Source: Fomes fomentarius
Taxonomy: Eukaryota; Basidiomycota; Agaricomycetes; Polyporales; Polyporaceae
NCBI GenBank assembly: GCA_022606135.1
Contig: JABYQN010000004.1
Coordinates: forward strand, 3,162,001-3,226,000
DNA: 64,000 bases
Direction: 5' to 3'
This document shows positions 43,075 to 55,754 of the stretch, in pieces. A model generated the notes under the pieces. That model saw only the letters and a list, made by a program, of their open reading frames with translations, did not search any database and was not told where the DNA came from. Numbering within the stretch: position 1 is the first letter of the stretch; the number at the start of each line of letters is the position of its first letter. Made by a program: the position numbers and the translations under genes.

Positions 43075-43150
43075 AGCCGACGCCTGGAAAACATGTCGGC
43101 CCGTTGACCCGGCAAGCGCTTGAAGCTTGAGCACCGAGAGCACCACTACC
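43075..43150. repeat. Repeat block R1, copy 5 (truncated)
   Basis: Only the signature ATGTCGGCCCGTTGACCCGG and the GCTTGAGCACCGAGAGC part remain. The following sequence joins directly to the MFS remnant. Confidence 0.6.
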
Positions 43151-43164
43151 TGAGTTCATCCATA

Positions 43165-44745
43165 CTTCCTGCCTTGTATCCATCTCACTCACGCTCACAC
43201 TGCGATACACTTGCTAACGCTGCCTCTTCCTCGTCTGTGGCACGCTCGCGGACCTCTACGGGGGCAAGCTGACCTTCGTCAATGATTCTGTGCTCATGGT
43301 CACCTTCGCCCTCGGCTGCGGCTTCGCGCAACGTGCGCGCGCACTCCATGTCCCAGGTCGCTTGCTCACTGTGTTCGCGAACATCCCATACGAGATCACC
43401 CTCGATATCCTCCGCGCCTGCAGATCAGGTCCGCCGTGGCAATCCCAACTGCAGTGTGTATCTCTCATGCTGCTCGCCCCTCTACAAGAGAGAAGACCGT
43501 ACCTGTGCTCACCCTCATTGCCTCCTCAACTAGACATCCTCGCGCAGACGTTCACTTAGGGTCAGGGTTTGTGACATTCGCAGCGGGCGCGCCCGTTGGT
43601 ACGGCGATTGGCAACGTGATCAGGGGCATCCTCACCCAGCTTCACCGCGTGGATCGCCCTCCTATCCTAGCGCGCTCCCTACACTCACATACTCGTTGCA
43701 CCTAGCGAGACGAGGGTGAGATTCCTGTTCCTGGCTGGGCTGAGCTCGCTGTGTGCGATTGGCAGCTTCTTCTCCACCGACCCGGACATTCCCTACGCTT
43801 TGGCTGACAAGTAAGTACCGGGTGAGAGCGCAGAGAGAGATGATGTGCTGACATGGGAATGGTTCGGTGGACAGGTGGGTGGACTGGCTGGGCGTGCTGC
43901 TTGTTATCGCTGGGCTGCTAACGTATGTTGTTTTCGTGCTCAGCAACGGCAGTCGTCGCCCAATGGGTGGAAGACCGGCTGTAAGTGCGAGCACCTTCAT
44001 ACAAGGTTGTGACATTCATCGAAGTTGGTGCGGATGGCTGATCCTCACGTGCTCCGCAGACATCATCGCGCGACTCATGATCAGTGTCTTTCTTGTCGTG
44101 CTCTTCCTCCTCTGGGAACACTTCCTCGAGAACGTCCACTCGAGTCCGGATCCGGACACTGTGTCTCGCCAGCAGTGAACACCCCTTCCGCTCATGCCTG
44201 TGTCGATCTGGATGTGGGCAAAGGGTCAGTGCTTGTGCAGTGTCGCCTACTCGGCGTGCTGGGCAATGTGGTCATCGCGCTTGTAATTGTGCACGTCAAC
44301 GTCGTGACTTTCATCGATGCGTCTGCATCTGTGTCCATGTGTCTTCCCGAACTCGAACTAACACCTCCGCCCACACCGAAGCCCTTGGCTATGCTACCAC
44401 TCACGCCTCTTTGGCAGTGATTGAAACACTCTTCACGGTAGTTGCTATGTGCTCTTCGCTGTCATCGTCCCCTCAGCCTCCTTTTGGGCATTTGGGCTGC
44501 CGTCATCTCCGTCTTCGGCGCCGACTTTGTGTTCACCTCCAGCATCTTCATCGCCAAATTCTGCCTCCCGCATGAGTGGTCCGTCGGTGGCGCCCTCTTC
44601 CAGACTCTAAACGAGCTCGGTACCACGTTTGGGGCTCGCGATCTCCACCATCGTGTACGATGGATGCGACGCTGGCCGCGGATGGGGGCTCACCGCGGGA
44701 TGCCCAGTCTGGGGCCAACACTGAGCAAGCTTGTCCATCGCTCCT
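43165..44745 (+). pseudogene. Plus-strand MFS remnant 4
   Basis: Very close to remnant 2 from about 43290 on, but exon 6 is complete here (FFSTDPDIPYALADK before GTAAGTACC), where remnant 2 has a deletion. Exon 3 has TLADLYGGKLTFVNDSVLMV, with the RK of the loop motif changed. Exon 5 carries the same stop after the AQTFT stretch as remnant 2, exon 8 is shortened and exon 10 is shifted. Confidence 0.85.
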
Positions 44746-46254
44746 GATGCACAGTATGAGTCCTTCCGCTCGCTCTCGGTAGATGTACACTGCCCTCCCT
44801 GCTGGTTCCCGATGGAGCTCATAGTATTAGTGGAAGAACGGAAGAGCGGAACCCGCGTGTCCTCTGTGTCCTCTTGTCCTGCAGCTGAACTGAAGACACG
44901 TCCTTGATGCGAACTCTGGCATTCGTGCTCTCTTCCCGATACCTCACAGACCATACTATTTAATTCTGCACAGCGATCATATCCATCCATCTATCGAGGC
45001 ACGCTTTTGATCCTCATTGCGAGTCTGGCACGACCCGTGCTTTTTTTCTTCCCGCCTCTCTGTGTCTTACCGCACCCTCAAGCTCCATTCCGAAGTGCAA
45101 GTACAAGCACGCGCTCTGAATGATACAACTGCTTCTCCATCTCCTCTTGTCGACTTTTCATACTTGCAATATCTGTCCGGGGGCATGTATACGAATACAC
45201 GTGGGCGGGGAACGATGTACTGCTACCCGAGAGCAGGATGCGAGGTGCCTTCCACGATACCTAGAGTGAATTCGCTACGCTCTTCGAGCTTCTTCGGTAT
45301 ACTCTTCCATCCTACCGTCCATCTAGTGTTATTCGTTGCATATGGAATGATCATACATGCACTTTAGGCTACTGTTGTGATCATTTGCCTCACATTCGAA
45401 GGCAAACCCAACCAATTCACTGTGTTTGATTTGTTACCGAGAGGGAACTTGAAGATTCGCTTTCAGATATACGGAATCCCATCTTAGCGGGCATGTCACT
45501 ATGTCTCTCAAGTATGCGAAACCTAACGCAGACTCCGCAGAGTGAGTCTCGCCTCGGACGCCTCCGTCCTGACCGTCGTCCGGCCTTTGTCATCTATCAT
45601 CCGATGTTCTAGTCCTCCATGGCAGGCTCAGCACACCACTCTCGCGGTCCTATGCAGCATGGGTCGAGCACGATGCCGTGATTCTTGAACCCCGTAGATG
45701 GGCGCGTATCTACCACGAAGCTGTGAGTAATATTAATAGGGTAGGAACTTGAACCACATGTACGGCTTCTACATAGCCTGGGCTCGAACAACATGTCCGC
45801 AATCTGGTGCTCCTGGGTGCATCGTGCGACAGCGAAGCCTTGTTCATGTGGCACTCATCTACATACAATCTTCAGTCAAAATATGGGCGGGATACAAATA
45901 AAATTGATATGTACCGGACACCAAACACTGGACAGTGCGAGATAGACATCGGTAGGCCTTGAAGCCTGATAATCAGTGTAATGTCCGAGTCAGCACATGG
46001 GCGACAACAGTCTGCGGTCGGCTTTGGGAATATTCTTGCTTGCTCTCTGTTCGCCGTCGTGCGACTGGCACGTGTGATAGGCCAGGCGTCCGTCTACAAG
46101 GGGCCTGTGCACCGAAGGCATTTGGGTTTGAGGTGAGACGCCAAGGGCGGTGCGTGCGATACTCGTGTGGACTGGAGACTTATAATATCCTGCCTGTTCT
46201 TCGTCAGGAGCCCGCCTTCGCACAGTTTGCCCGCTCACTGCTTCCACTCGCTCT
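44746..46254 (+). promoter_or_regulatory. Upstream block and promoter of F-box gene 4
   Basis: From about 45304 it is near-identical to the block before gene 2; further left it differs by scattered substitutions. Confidence 0.6.
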
Positions 46255-47843
46255 ATGCTCTACCAATCTACATGCGTCCGCCATGGGATGGACACCAGCC
46301 GTCTTCCAATCGAGATATGTGAGCATGTGATCGATGGATGCTACGAGGACCCGGACAAGGAATGGCTACATGGAACGTCCTATCAAACTTGGTGCCAGAC
46401 AGCCGTCGTCTGCTACGATTGGCTCCCTCGCTCTCGGCTCAACCTCTTCCGTGACATCGACATCCGTTCGGCGTCCCAGCTCGACCTCCTGTTACGCACA
46501 CTGTCCGACACACCACAGCTGGCCGACCTCGTTTTTGGAGTGAGAATTACTCCGGTCAAACACGAGTATATGGCGCTTCCTAGGTTGCTCAGTGCCCAAC
46601 TGCTCAGGAATTGTATCCGTGTCGACCTCTTTGGCATTCTGTGGCAGGTGTTCCCCTCCCGATATGCCGATCGCATCCTATACCCATGGTGCAATCAGAG
46701 CCTCACCCACTTTGCAATAGAGCTCGAGCAGGGCTGTTGTTCTTCTGTTCTTCGCTTCCTGTACACTCTTCCACGGCTGCAGAAGCTTACGCTGATGGCC
46801 TGGAGAGAAAGTGTTCATATCCCAGAAAATGTTCTCGCTATATTGCATGACGAGCCATGCCCTTTCCCCAATCTGAGAACACTTGAACTGTGGGTGTGTT
46901 GCATCAATTCCAATCGCAATACCACGCAAAGGAGCTGATATATGCGCTAGGGTTGGACTGCCAAGATGACGTTTCCGCCGCTCCTATTTCCAGACTCTAT
47001 CACACACCTGACAATGCATGTGGATGACGGTATCTCAGGTAAACTATAGACGAATCTCATCTCGGTTGTCACCATCTGAGACTGCAGATAGGGACTACTA
47101 TGGGCCTTCTTCAGTCACTCGGGCAGCTGCAGCACTTGCAAGTCACATGCGACGTGTCATATGGGGATCCACCTGAGGCTGCGACCGAGTCCGAGGCCTG
47201 GCGGATCCAGCCGCTTCTCACTTTCCTCGGCTCTCTTCCCGCACCGCTCAGCGCACGTCTCCCAGAACTCACTATCAGATTCGAACCCTGGGTGCTTCCG
47301 GATGACAGAGGTGATGCATATGACGTCACCAGGGACTGCTTCTTGGACAACGTCCTTGGTGGCAGAGAGTCGACAGACACCCTCCGCCCATTTTCGGCCC
47401 TTCGTCTTCTTTCTGTCACAATCTACGAGAACGACCGGTCACAGCACGGTGAGAAGTGGTGGAGAGCAGAGATAGCAAGCCGCTTGCACGTCCACCTGCG
47501 CGCTGTGATTGATGTCATACTATGGGATGGACAACTTGAAAGTATGTATTTCTCTTCCGTCCTTCGCTGACCTTCACTCTAACATTCCATCGCAGAGTCG
47601 GACCTTCTCTGGCTCACACACGCCGAACTGTTCAAGGCTCTCGGTTGGGACGATGGGGAGGACGAAGCTTCATCAACTGAGAACGACTCGGAGGTTCTAT
47701 CCGATAATGACGGAGATGCAAGCAAGGACAACGGAGACCAAACGAGCTCGGGGGCAGAGAACATCCCGCTTCCTCCATCGCGTTCCCAGTCTCCTAGCCC
47801 CGCTGCACCCTCGCTCTCATCTACTCTGAGTATTCCATCGTAA
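46255..47843 (+). CDS. F-box-like gene 4 (474 residues), near-identical twin of gene 2
   Basis: The model is join(46255..46893, 46951..47038, 47092..47541, 47596..47843), each boundary exactly 15544 nt after that of gene 2. By eye the only coding difference is one C to T at 46636 (Pro to Leu). The domains are those of gene 2: F-box-like start, leucine-rich middle, acidic stretch, Pro/Ser tail. The near-identity includes introns and about 950 nt of upstream sequence, so it reflects recent duplication or gene conversion rather than selection on protein alone. Confidence 0.82.
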
Positions 47844-48539
47844 TCTAGTTCGCCGCTAGGTCCTCCGGTCAAAATGGTATGTGCGTCGTTGTCGCAGCTG
47901 ACTAGTTCTCACCCCGGTTGTCTAGGTTCAGAGCCAGCATTGCCCGCCCAAGCACAACCACCCGTTGCATAGTTTACAGTCAACCCAATTTCAGATTGAT
48001 GTTTCACTCCATCCCACAGTCTCCCATTCCGTTGATGGGGCTCCGAGGTTCTGCAGTCACCTTCCTTCCACATATCTTCAGGTTCTTCGATGGCCTCCAG
48101 ACTTCTCTCAGTAACACCTCACGTCTCTTTGTGCCATCCATGTACGATGTACGTGTTTCCTCGACATATGGTGTCCGCCTTGAAATCCTATCTTGTATGT
48201 CCCTTACCTTGCTATGATGTCTATCGATAGCCATGTTATGTTACATGTCCTCTTCTTGCTTTGCTTCTCTCTGTCCATACTCCCCAGGACTCGTACCGAT
48301 GTTTACATTGCTCGTATCTCTCCCGTATATATTGCTTAGCACTCATGCCATGTCTGATACAATTGATAGAATCACTCCTGTGAGAACCATCTGGCAATCC
48401 GATGCTCCTACCTCGTCTGAATGGCATTTCATCTGTGTGCAGCCTCCGATTACTACGGACACTACTACTGACATAAATATCACGACCGCCCTCTACATAC
48501 GCACTATGGAGAAGATGTAGTGAGAGGGGTGTGCAAGTG
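47844..48539 (+). other. 3' region of F-box gene 4 with 3' UTR intron
   Basis: A 49-nt intron-like segment at 47877-47925. From 48159 the sequence leaves that of unit 2 and becomes its own diverged version. Confidence 0.5.
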
Positions 48540-49110
48540 AGAGGTGCATATGAACACACACCTGGCTCGCCATATGCGAAGTTGAAAGTGAGCTATCAAG
48601 GCGAGGGACCAGCTGGACACGTCTGCAGTGCATGGTGTCGAAATACGGGACAGGATATAACACATTGGAAGGTGAAGGCTGAGCTGCAAGGACAGAGCAT
48701 GAAGACAGGACTGTTGCGTGCACATCCATCTGGATGTATCGTCGGCGATACTGCCCAGGTTCAGGGTCCAGATCCACGAGACGAAGGAGATGAGCGACGT
48801 CGACATCACTCCGATACTGCCCGTCTGATGAGGTAGGAGAATGGAGTCGCCGTCACTGTATATTGGGAACGAAAAAGTAAGCGAGGGCAAGGCGACAGAG
48901 GGGTCGGCTTGAAAACCTGGTTGAACGCGGCCAGTCCGCAGGCTTGAGGCGAGCCTTCACTGAGAGCTGTCAGTGCGGCTACGGCTACGTCCCTAACAGA
49001 CCTCCGGGTGGTACGCTGCCTCCACACGTACACGGGTACATGTTGAGGTTGGGGAAGGCGGGGTGCATTGCGGTGAGCTCCTTGTCTGCCCCAGTCCATG
49101 CTCGTGCCGC
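48540..49110 (-). pseudogene. 3' remnant of a sugar permease gene, copy 3
   Basis: Minus-strand similarity to 54200-54560 (GTCGGCGATACT.CCCAGGT, CAGTCCGCAGGCTTG.GGCGAGCCTTC, ACCTCCGG.T.GTACGCTGCCT). Only the tail region remains. Confidence 0.45.
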
Positions 49111-49425
49111 AGCTGCTGTCTAGCGTGCTGCACCAAATATGCCATCGACTGATAGTGTGGAAGCAGCAGCGTGTGCTTCCACTTCACCGGGGGGAATGGG
49201 TGGACGGATGGACAGTGGAGCAGGCGGTAGAGTATCAAGACAAGATCGAACCCTCGAGCGGTGGACGGTTTTAGGCTGGAGGGGGGCGTTGAGTGCGAAT
49301 CAGACTCGGAGGGGCGGGATGCGAGCACTTAGTTCCAGTAGTGGCCTTGTTCTAGTTAGTTTCATACTTGCCCGCGGCCTAGTGGGGGAGGATGAGGGAG
49401 GAGAGGAGGAGGGAGGAAAGATGAC
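49111..49425. other. Junction sequence with a trace of MFS exon 1
   Basis: AGTGCGAATCAGACTCGGAGG near 49292 resembles the MFS start region on the minus strand. Most of the minus-strand MFS remnant is missing here, as in unit 3. Confidence 0.3.
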
Positions 49426-49429
49426 CGTG

Positions 49430-50300
49430 TTTCAGAAGTGTTGCGCACCTGACTCAAACTCAGCGCTACGACCCACTCTGTCCTTGTCACACGCAGTGCT
49501 CCTCGTCCTTGGGTCGCGCTTGGCATTGCACTCACATGATTGCGCTGCTAGATCGGTGATCCAAGTGAATAGTTGAAAGGAGATGAGACTTGGAATGAGA
49601 TACGGATACGGCGAATGGGTCTGCTGTGTGGTACGTACCTGAGATACGACTTCTTGCTCTTCTCTCCACTCATCGCCCTCTCCTCACTTGCAGAAGCGAA
49701 GTTCGCTCAATCTAGTCTTTCCTGGATGGTGTTCGCTGTATGAGGAGGGAGGATGGTAGCGCGTCGGCTCGCGGAGGACAGATCTGGCCGCAGATCTGGC
49801 AGTATCCTCTGGTGCAAGCCGCGGCGGGAAAAGGTGTGGTGTAGAGCATGTAACAACTCATGCCTGCCCGGTTGTGTCAAAACTGCATGTCTGCAGTCGA
49901 GGAGTCTTGAGAGGTGTATACCACATCAGCAGGGCTGGAGGAAACAGAGATCGAATGACGGGACGAGGAGCGCAGCCGTCAACAGGTATCTGTGTCTGGC
50001 ACCTGATAGGAGTTACGAGAGATTAGTGATGACGACAAAAGGCAATCAAGGCAAAGTGCGGAGGAAGTACAAGAGATGTAGAGAGTAGACGTACAGGCAT
50101 TCCAGGAGCCGTTAGCGCACGTCCACAATACCGCTCATGTGTGTGCAGTAGGCCAATCGTTCGTGAGTGTAGTCAATAAATGTGCATCTAGATCGACGCG
50201 AGGGGCAAGAGCCTTGAGTGGGATTCGAATACCAACTGGGAGGACGACAACCCGGCCGTGCCAGTGTCGTGGGGAGAGTGCGGCACAGAGAGGCTAGCGA
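49430..50300 (-). pseudogene. Remnant X, copy 4
   Basis: It shares TCAGAAGTGTTGCGCACCTGA, GTGCTCCTCGTCCTTGGGTC, GGTGATCCAAGTGAATAGTT, GTGTGGTACGTACCTGAGA and TACGAGAGATTAGTGATGAC with the other X copies. No usable frame. Confidence 0.45.
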
Positions 50301-50344
50301 GCTGAGAGCCGTGGACTCACTGAGGCTAGGAGCATAATAAGTCA

Positions 50345-50700
50345 GTAGCTTGACAGCCGCCCAGGAAACTGTCAGGCTGTTGACCCGGCAACTTCGCAGT
50401 GAGCGCTTGAAGCTTCACCGAGAGCGCGACTGCGAGTCAGGGCCTGCATCTACCATATAGCTCAGTAACTCGGCAGTGCTCGACGACCCACTTGCTTGCT
50501 TTCCGACCTCTGCCATTCTTCATCTCCCGCACAAGCAGGACATTTAAGAGGCCTTACGTGCGATGACGCTGTTCGTGGGACATCGCACGCGGGGCTAATA
50601 GGAGAATCAAGTATCAACCGGGGAAGATGTACAGTCAATTGCTACGAGCATTCAACGGACTCGAAGCAGAGGAGACAGACAGATCAGGAGTCTCAGTTGC
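50345..50700. repeat. Repeat block R1, copy 6
   Basis: A worn signature (AACTGTCAGGCTGTTGACCC) followed by the usual AACTCGGCAGTGCTCGACGA, CTTGCTTGC, and GGGACATCGCACGCGGGGC. Confidence 0.6.
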
Positions 50701-50749
50701 ATACAGCTGTGCATACCCCAGTCGTAGTCTCACCAAGCTAGCACACTCG

Positions 50750-50960
50750 CACTCTCACTCACACCAGCAAGCTAGCCTTCATCGTCGGTTCCATGCTCAT
50801 GGTCGCCTTCGCCCTCCGCTACGGCTTCGCGCAAGGTGCGCGCGCACACCATATCTCAGATCGCTTGATCACTGTGTTTCGCCAATGTCCCAGACCAGAT
50901 CACCCTCGACATCCTCTGCGCCCGGATCAGGTCGGCCGCGGCAATCCTAGCTGTAGTTTG
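50750..50960 (+). pseudogene. Plus-strand MFS remnant 5 (exons 3-4 only)
   Basis: KLAFIVGSMLMVAFALRYGFAQ (read with the split CAAGCTAGCC) is the end of exon 3, and QITLDILCA is the start of exon 4. The sequence then jumps to the F-box upstream block (TCGTTGCATATGGAACGACC), so most of the gene was deleted. That deletion explains the short 5.6-kb unit. Confidence 0.75.
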
Positions 50961-51865
50961 TATCGCTCGTTGCATATGGAACGACCATACATACACTTTA
51001 GGCTACTGTTGCTATCATTCGCCTCATATTTGAAGGGGGCCAATTTGCTGTATTCGATTTGGGGCCGAGAGTGAACTTGAAGATTCGCTCTCAGATATAC
51101 GGAATCCCATCTTAGCGTGCATGTCACCCTCACGATGTAAACGTGACAGCGCAGACTCGGACACCTCCGGTCTGACCGTCATCCGGCCTTTGACATCTAT
51201 CATCCGATATTCTAGTCCTCCATGGCAGGCTCAGCACACCACTCTCGTGGTTCTACGCAGCGGGTCGAGCAGGATGTCTTGATTCTTAAACCCTGTAGAT
51301 GGGCGTGTATCTACCACGAAGCTGTGAGTAATATTAATAGGGTAGGAACCGAAACCACATGTACGGCTTCTACATAGCCTGGGCTCGAACAACGTGTCCG
51401 CAATCGGGTGCTCTTGGGTGCATCGTGCGACAGCGAAGCCTTGGTCATGTGGCACTCATCTACATACAATCTTCGGTCGAAAGATGGGGGGATACAAATA
51501 AAATTGATATGTACCGGACACCAAACACTGGACAGTGCGAGATAGACATCGGTAGGCCTTGAAGCCTGATAATCAGTGTAATGTCTGAGTCAGCACATGG
51601 GCGACAACAGTCGGCGGTCGGCTTTGGAAATGTTCTTGCTTGCTCTCTGTGTGCCGTTGTATGAATGCTGGCACGTGTGATAGGGCAGGCGTTCATACAC
51701 GAGGTGCCTGTGCACCAAAGGCATTCGAGTTTCAGATGAGACGCCAGGGCGGTGGGTGCAACACTCGCGTCTGGATGTCAGACTTATATCCCGCCTGTTC
51801 TTCCTCAGGAGCCCGCCTTCGCACAGTTTCGCACAGTTTGCCCGCTCACTGCTTCCACTCACTCT
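50961..51865 (+). promoter_or_regulatory. Upstream block and promoter of F-box gene 5
   Basis: The common block with a TATA-like ACTTATATCCCG near 51780. A 10-nt duplication (TTTCGCACAG twice) lies near 51818-51838. Confidence 0.55.
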
Positions 51866-53470
51866 ATGCTCTACCAATCCACCCACGTCCGCCATGGGAT
51901 GGACACCAGTCGTCTTCCAATCGAGATATGTGAGCATGTGATCGATGCATGCTACTACGACCCGGACAAGTATTGGCTACATGGAATGTCCTATCGAACG
52001 TGGTGCCAGACAGCCGTCGTCTGCTACGGTTGGCTCCCGCGCACTCAGCTCAACCTCTTCCGCGACATCCAGATCTTTTCGGCGTTTCAGCTTGACCTCC
52101 TTTTAAGCACACTCTTCGACGCACCACACCTGGCCGACCTCGTTTCTGGAGTGAAAATTACTCCGAAAAAACGCGAGTATATGATGCTTGCTCCGTTGCT
52201 GAAACCCCAACTACTCAGGAATTGTATCCGTGTCGACCTCTTGGACATTGCGTGGGAGGTGTTCCCCTCCCGATATGCCGATCGCATCCTATACCCATGG
52301 CGCAATCGGGGCCTCACCCACTTCGGAATAGAGCTCGAGCAGGGCAATTGTGCTTCCATTCTTCGCTTCCTATACACTCTTTCACTGCTGCAGAAGCTTA
52401 TGCTGGACGCTGCGAGTGAAATTGTTCATATCCCAGAGAATGTTCTCGCTATCCTACGTGATCAACCCTGTCCTTTCCCCAATCTGAGAAAACTTGAATT
52501 ATGGGTGTGTCGCATCGTTTCAAGTCGCGATACTATGCAAACATACTGATATATGCGCTAGGGTTGGACCGCAAACATGACGTTTCCGCCGCTCCTATTT
52601 CCAGACTCTATCACACACCTGACATTGCATGTGGAACGCGGTATCTCAGGTAAACTATAGACGAATCTCGGTTGTCACCATCTGAGACTGCAAATAGGGA
52701 CTACTATGGGCCTTCTTCAGTCACTCGGGCAGCTGCAGCACTTGCATGTCACATGCGACGTATCAGCTGCGGATCCGCCTGAGGTTGGGACCGAGAGCGA
52801 GGCCTGGCGCATCCAGCCGCTGCTCACTTTCCTCGGCTCTCTTCCCGCACGGATCTGCGCAGGTCTTACAGAACTCACCATTCGATTTGATCCTGTGCAG
52901 CTTCCAGAGGACCGGGGCCATACATATGACGTCAACAGGGACTGCTTCCTGGAGAGCGTCGTTGGTGGCAGAGAATTGCCAGACACTCTCCGCGCGCTTT
53001 CCGCACTCCGTCTTCTTTCTGTCGAAATGTACGAGAATGACTCATCTCAGTACGGTGAGAAGTGGTGGACGCTGGAGATAGCGACCCGCTTGCACGTCCA
53101 CCTGCACGCTGCATTCGATGTCGTAGTACGGATTAGACAGGGTGTGCATCTCTATTCCGTCCTGCGCTCAATCAGTGGTTGTTCACACTATCCTTTCTTT
53201 ACAGAGCGGGACCTTCTCTGGTGTACAAACGCTGAAATCTGCAAGGCTCTCGGTTGGGACGGTGGGAATGATGAGGCTGCACCAACTGATTATGCATTGT
53301 CTTCATTGTCGGATAGAACCACAGGCAAGGACAATGGAGACCATTCGAGCTCGGGGCAGAGACCATTGCGCTTCCTCCCTCGCGTTCTCAATCTCCTAGC
53401 CCCGCTGTATCCGAGTCATCGCTTTCTCCCACTCCGAGTACTACTCCGTCGTATTCTACATCGCCGCTAG
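51866..53470 (+). CDS. F-box-like gene 5 (478 residues, frame-shifted tail)
   Basis: The model is join(51866..52504, 52562..52649, 52698..53141, 53205..53470), with intron positions and phases as in the family. F-box-like motif LPIEICEHVIDACYYDPDKY and VCYGWLPRTQLNLFRDIQ. Leucine-rich segments: YTLSLLQKLMLD; FPNLRKLELW. Exon 4 keeps WCTNAEICKALGWD and the acidic part. One G is missing in the run near 53352-53356 compared with the other copies, so the tail is read in another frame (LRFLPRVLNLLAPLYPS) and ends at 53470. Intron 3 is 63 nt without a stop, so retention would not break the frame. The most diverged member together with gene 6. Confidence 0.78.
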
Positions 53471-54189
53471 GTCCTCCGGTCAACATGGTATGTGCATCCC
53501 CTTCGCATTTCACTAGTTCTCACCCCGGTTGTCTAGGTTCGGAGCCAGCATTGCTCGCCCGAGTACAGTCCACCCGTTGCATATTATACATTCAACCCCA
53601 CTTCAGATCGACGTTTCCATTCTTTCATTCCATTGATGGGGCTCTGAGGTTCTCCAGTCACCTTCCACATATCTTCACGCTCTCCAGTAGCCTCCCGACT
53701 TCTTCTAGTTACACCCTACGTCTCTTTGTGTCAGCTATCATGCAGTACGATCTACGTGTTTGCTTGAAATACGATGTCCGTCTTGATATCTTGTCAAGTT
53801 GTATGGCCCTTACCTTCCCATGATGTCTGTCGATCGTCGTGTTGTGTTACATATCCTCTTCTTTCTTCGCTTCTCTATGTACATGTCTGCATTGCTCGTA
53901 TCTCTCCCGTATATAATACTTTGCACCGTTCGCTCAATGTCTGATACAATTGATAGAATACCTCCTGATAGATCCATCTTATGAGCAGACGATACTACCT
54001 TGTTTCAATTGTGTGAAGCCTCCGATCACTACAAACACTAATATCATAAAGATACCGACCAGACTCCACATACGCACTATGGAGAAGATGTAGTGAGAGG
54101 GGTGTGCAGTTACAAGCGAGAGGCGCGGATGAAAACACACTTGGCTCGTCATATGCGAAGCTGAAAGTGAGCTATGAAGGTTGGCGATA
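53471..54189 (+). other. 3' region of F-box gene 5
   Basis: A 49-nt intron-like segment at 53488-53536 (GTATGTGC...TTGTCTAG) is kept, followed by the usual pyrimidine-rich 3' block. No other gene seen. Confidence 0.5.
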
Positions 54190-55665
54190 CTACCCAGGTC
54201 CAGAGTCCAGATGCACGAGACGAAGGGGGGATGAGCAACATCGGCAGTACTCCGATACTGCCATGCTGACGAAGTAGGATAACGGAGTTGCCGTCGCTGT
54301 GTATCGGGAACAGAAGCGAGGGAACGACGAGCGGCGGCAATGTGCCAAATGCGATGGCTTGACGGTGAGAGAGGAGCCCGTACATGCTTCAGTCCATGCG
54401 GTGAGTCTCTGAGGGAACAGCCTGACAGTGAGAGGAAAACTGGAATGCAGCCAGTCCGCAGGCTTGGAGCGAGCCTTCGCGCTTGAAACTTTCGACACGG
54501 CTAAGTACGGCAACGTCCCAACGAACCTCCGGATCGTACGCTGCCTGCACGCGTAGCACACAGCACTCGAGAACGTCCAACACGGTCGATTCGCTGTACA
54601 CTGATACGGCTGCCGTCGACGGTGCCACATTCGCCGAAGCCGCGCTGCAGACCGCCGACGATGTAGAGCCAGAAGCCCATGAGCAGGGTACCGGCGAGGA
54701 GCATGGGACGACGACCCCAACGGTCGATGTGGATAATGGTGGGAATGGTGAGCGCAACATTGAGGAAGAATTGGACGGATGATACGATGAGGTTACCGCA
54801 GCGACCAGAGAGACCAGCACCCTGGAAGACGTAGACAATGTAGAACCTGTGCGCGCGATGTGAGATGCGAGCAGGCGGCAGATGAATTATGGCCAGAAGA
54901 CGTACACCATACCATGATGAACGCTGCGACCACATCTGGAGCGAAGCACCGAGAGTGGCACGACGGTAGATACCAGGGCGGCGGAAGGGGTCGAGGTAGG
55001 ACTTGGCACCCTCAGTATACTCGAAGCGGACGTGCTCCTTGATCTAGTGCTGAACATGCTTGTGGTCCGGGTCACCTCCACCATGAAGTTCCACGAGGAT
55101 TTCGAGTGCCTCCACCTCACGGCCGTTGTCGACGAGCCAATGGGGAAATTCGGGGAAGAGGAGCATACCGACAGAGAGGACGATGGCGGGGATCATCTGC
55201 GACGCCGTCGATGTAGGAGCAGCCGAACTGAATGAAGTACTGGATGAGGATACCCCAAGTGATGGAGCACTGCTGGAGGGAGACGAGATGGTCACGGATG
55301 CAGGGTTCGGTGATCGGACTGGTAGAGGGGGATGATGGTGGAGGTGATACTGACGGAGATACCAGAGATGATGCGGCCGACGACGAGCATGCCGTGGTTC
55401 TGTGCAGCGGCCTGGAGGATGGAGCCGACGACCCAGATTCATCCAGCGATGATGGTTGTCCATTTACGACCAATGAGATCTGCGAGCTTCGAGACAGCGA
55501 GAGCACCAACGAAGGAGCCGGCGAGCATGGGGCCACAATGGCAGCTTGGGCGTTGGAGAACGTTGGCGTCGGCATGGTGGAAGTAGTTCTTGTAGCACTC
55601 ATCGGAGAGGACACCAGGCATATACTAATAGACTCGTTTCAGATCAATGCTGCTTGTGCCTTGTG
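54190..55665 (-). pseudogene. MFS sugar permease (quinate/hexose-type), pseudogene
   Basis: The best copy of the permease in the array. On the minus strand, in order: MPGVLSDECYKNYFHH (near 55620), MLAGSFVGALAVSKLADLIG, VVGSILQAAAQNHGMLVVG, VSLQQCSITWGILIQYFIQF, PAIVLSVGMLLFPEFPHWLV, EALEILVELHGGGDP, EGAKSYLDPFRRPG. After a GTATGG...CGCACAG intron come FYIVYVFQGAGLSG and IIHIDRWGRRPMLLAG. These are sugar-porter landmarks. Lesions are TGA after TTIIAG, a one-base loss after IIPLYQS, a small deletion after YIDGVA, and a TAG after KHVQH. The end is unrecognisable. Living relatives import sugars or quinate across the plasma membrane. Confidence 0.85.
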
Positions 55666-55754
55666 ACAGAAGAAACAGCAACGTGTGGCTAGCAAGCTGA
55701 CGGTGGAATGTGGTGCTTAGCCTGGTGGTAAGTACTAAGCACTTATTCAGAGTG

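Noticed and set aside
51752..51865. Longer N-terminus of F-box gene 5 (and of gene 6 from 59308)
   Set aside because: These extensions begin at codons not shared by the other copies and cover the TATA-like element. The common ATG (MLYQ) is preferred.
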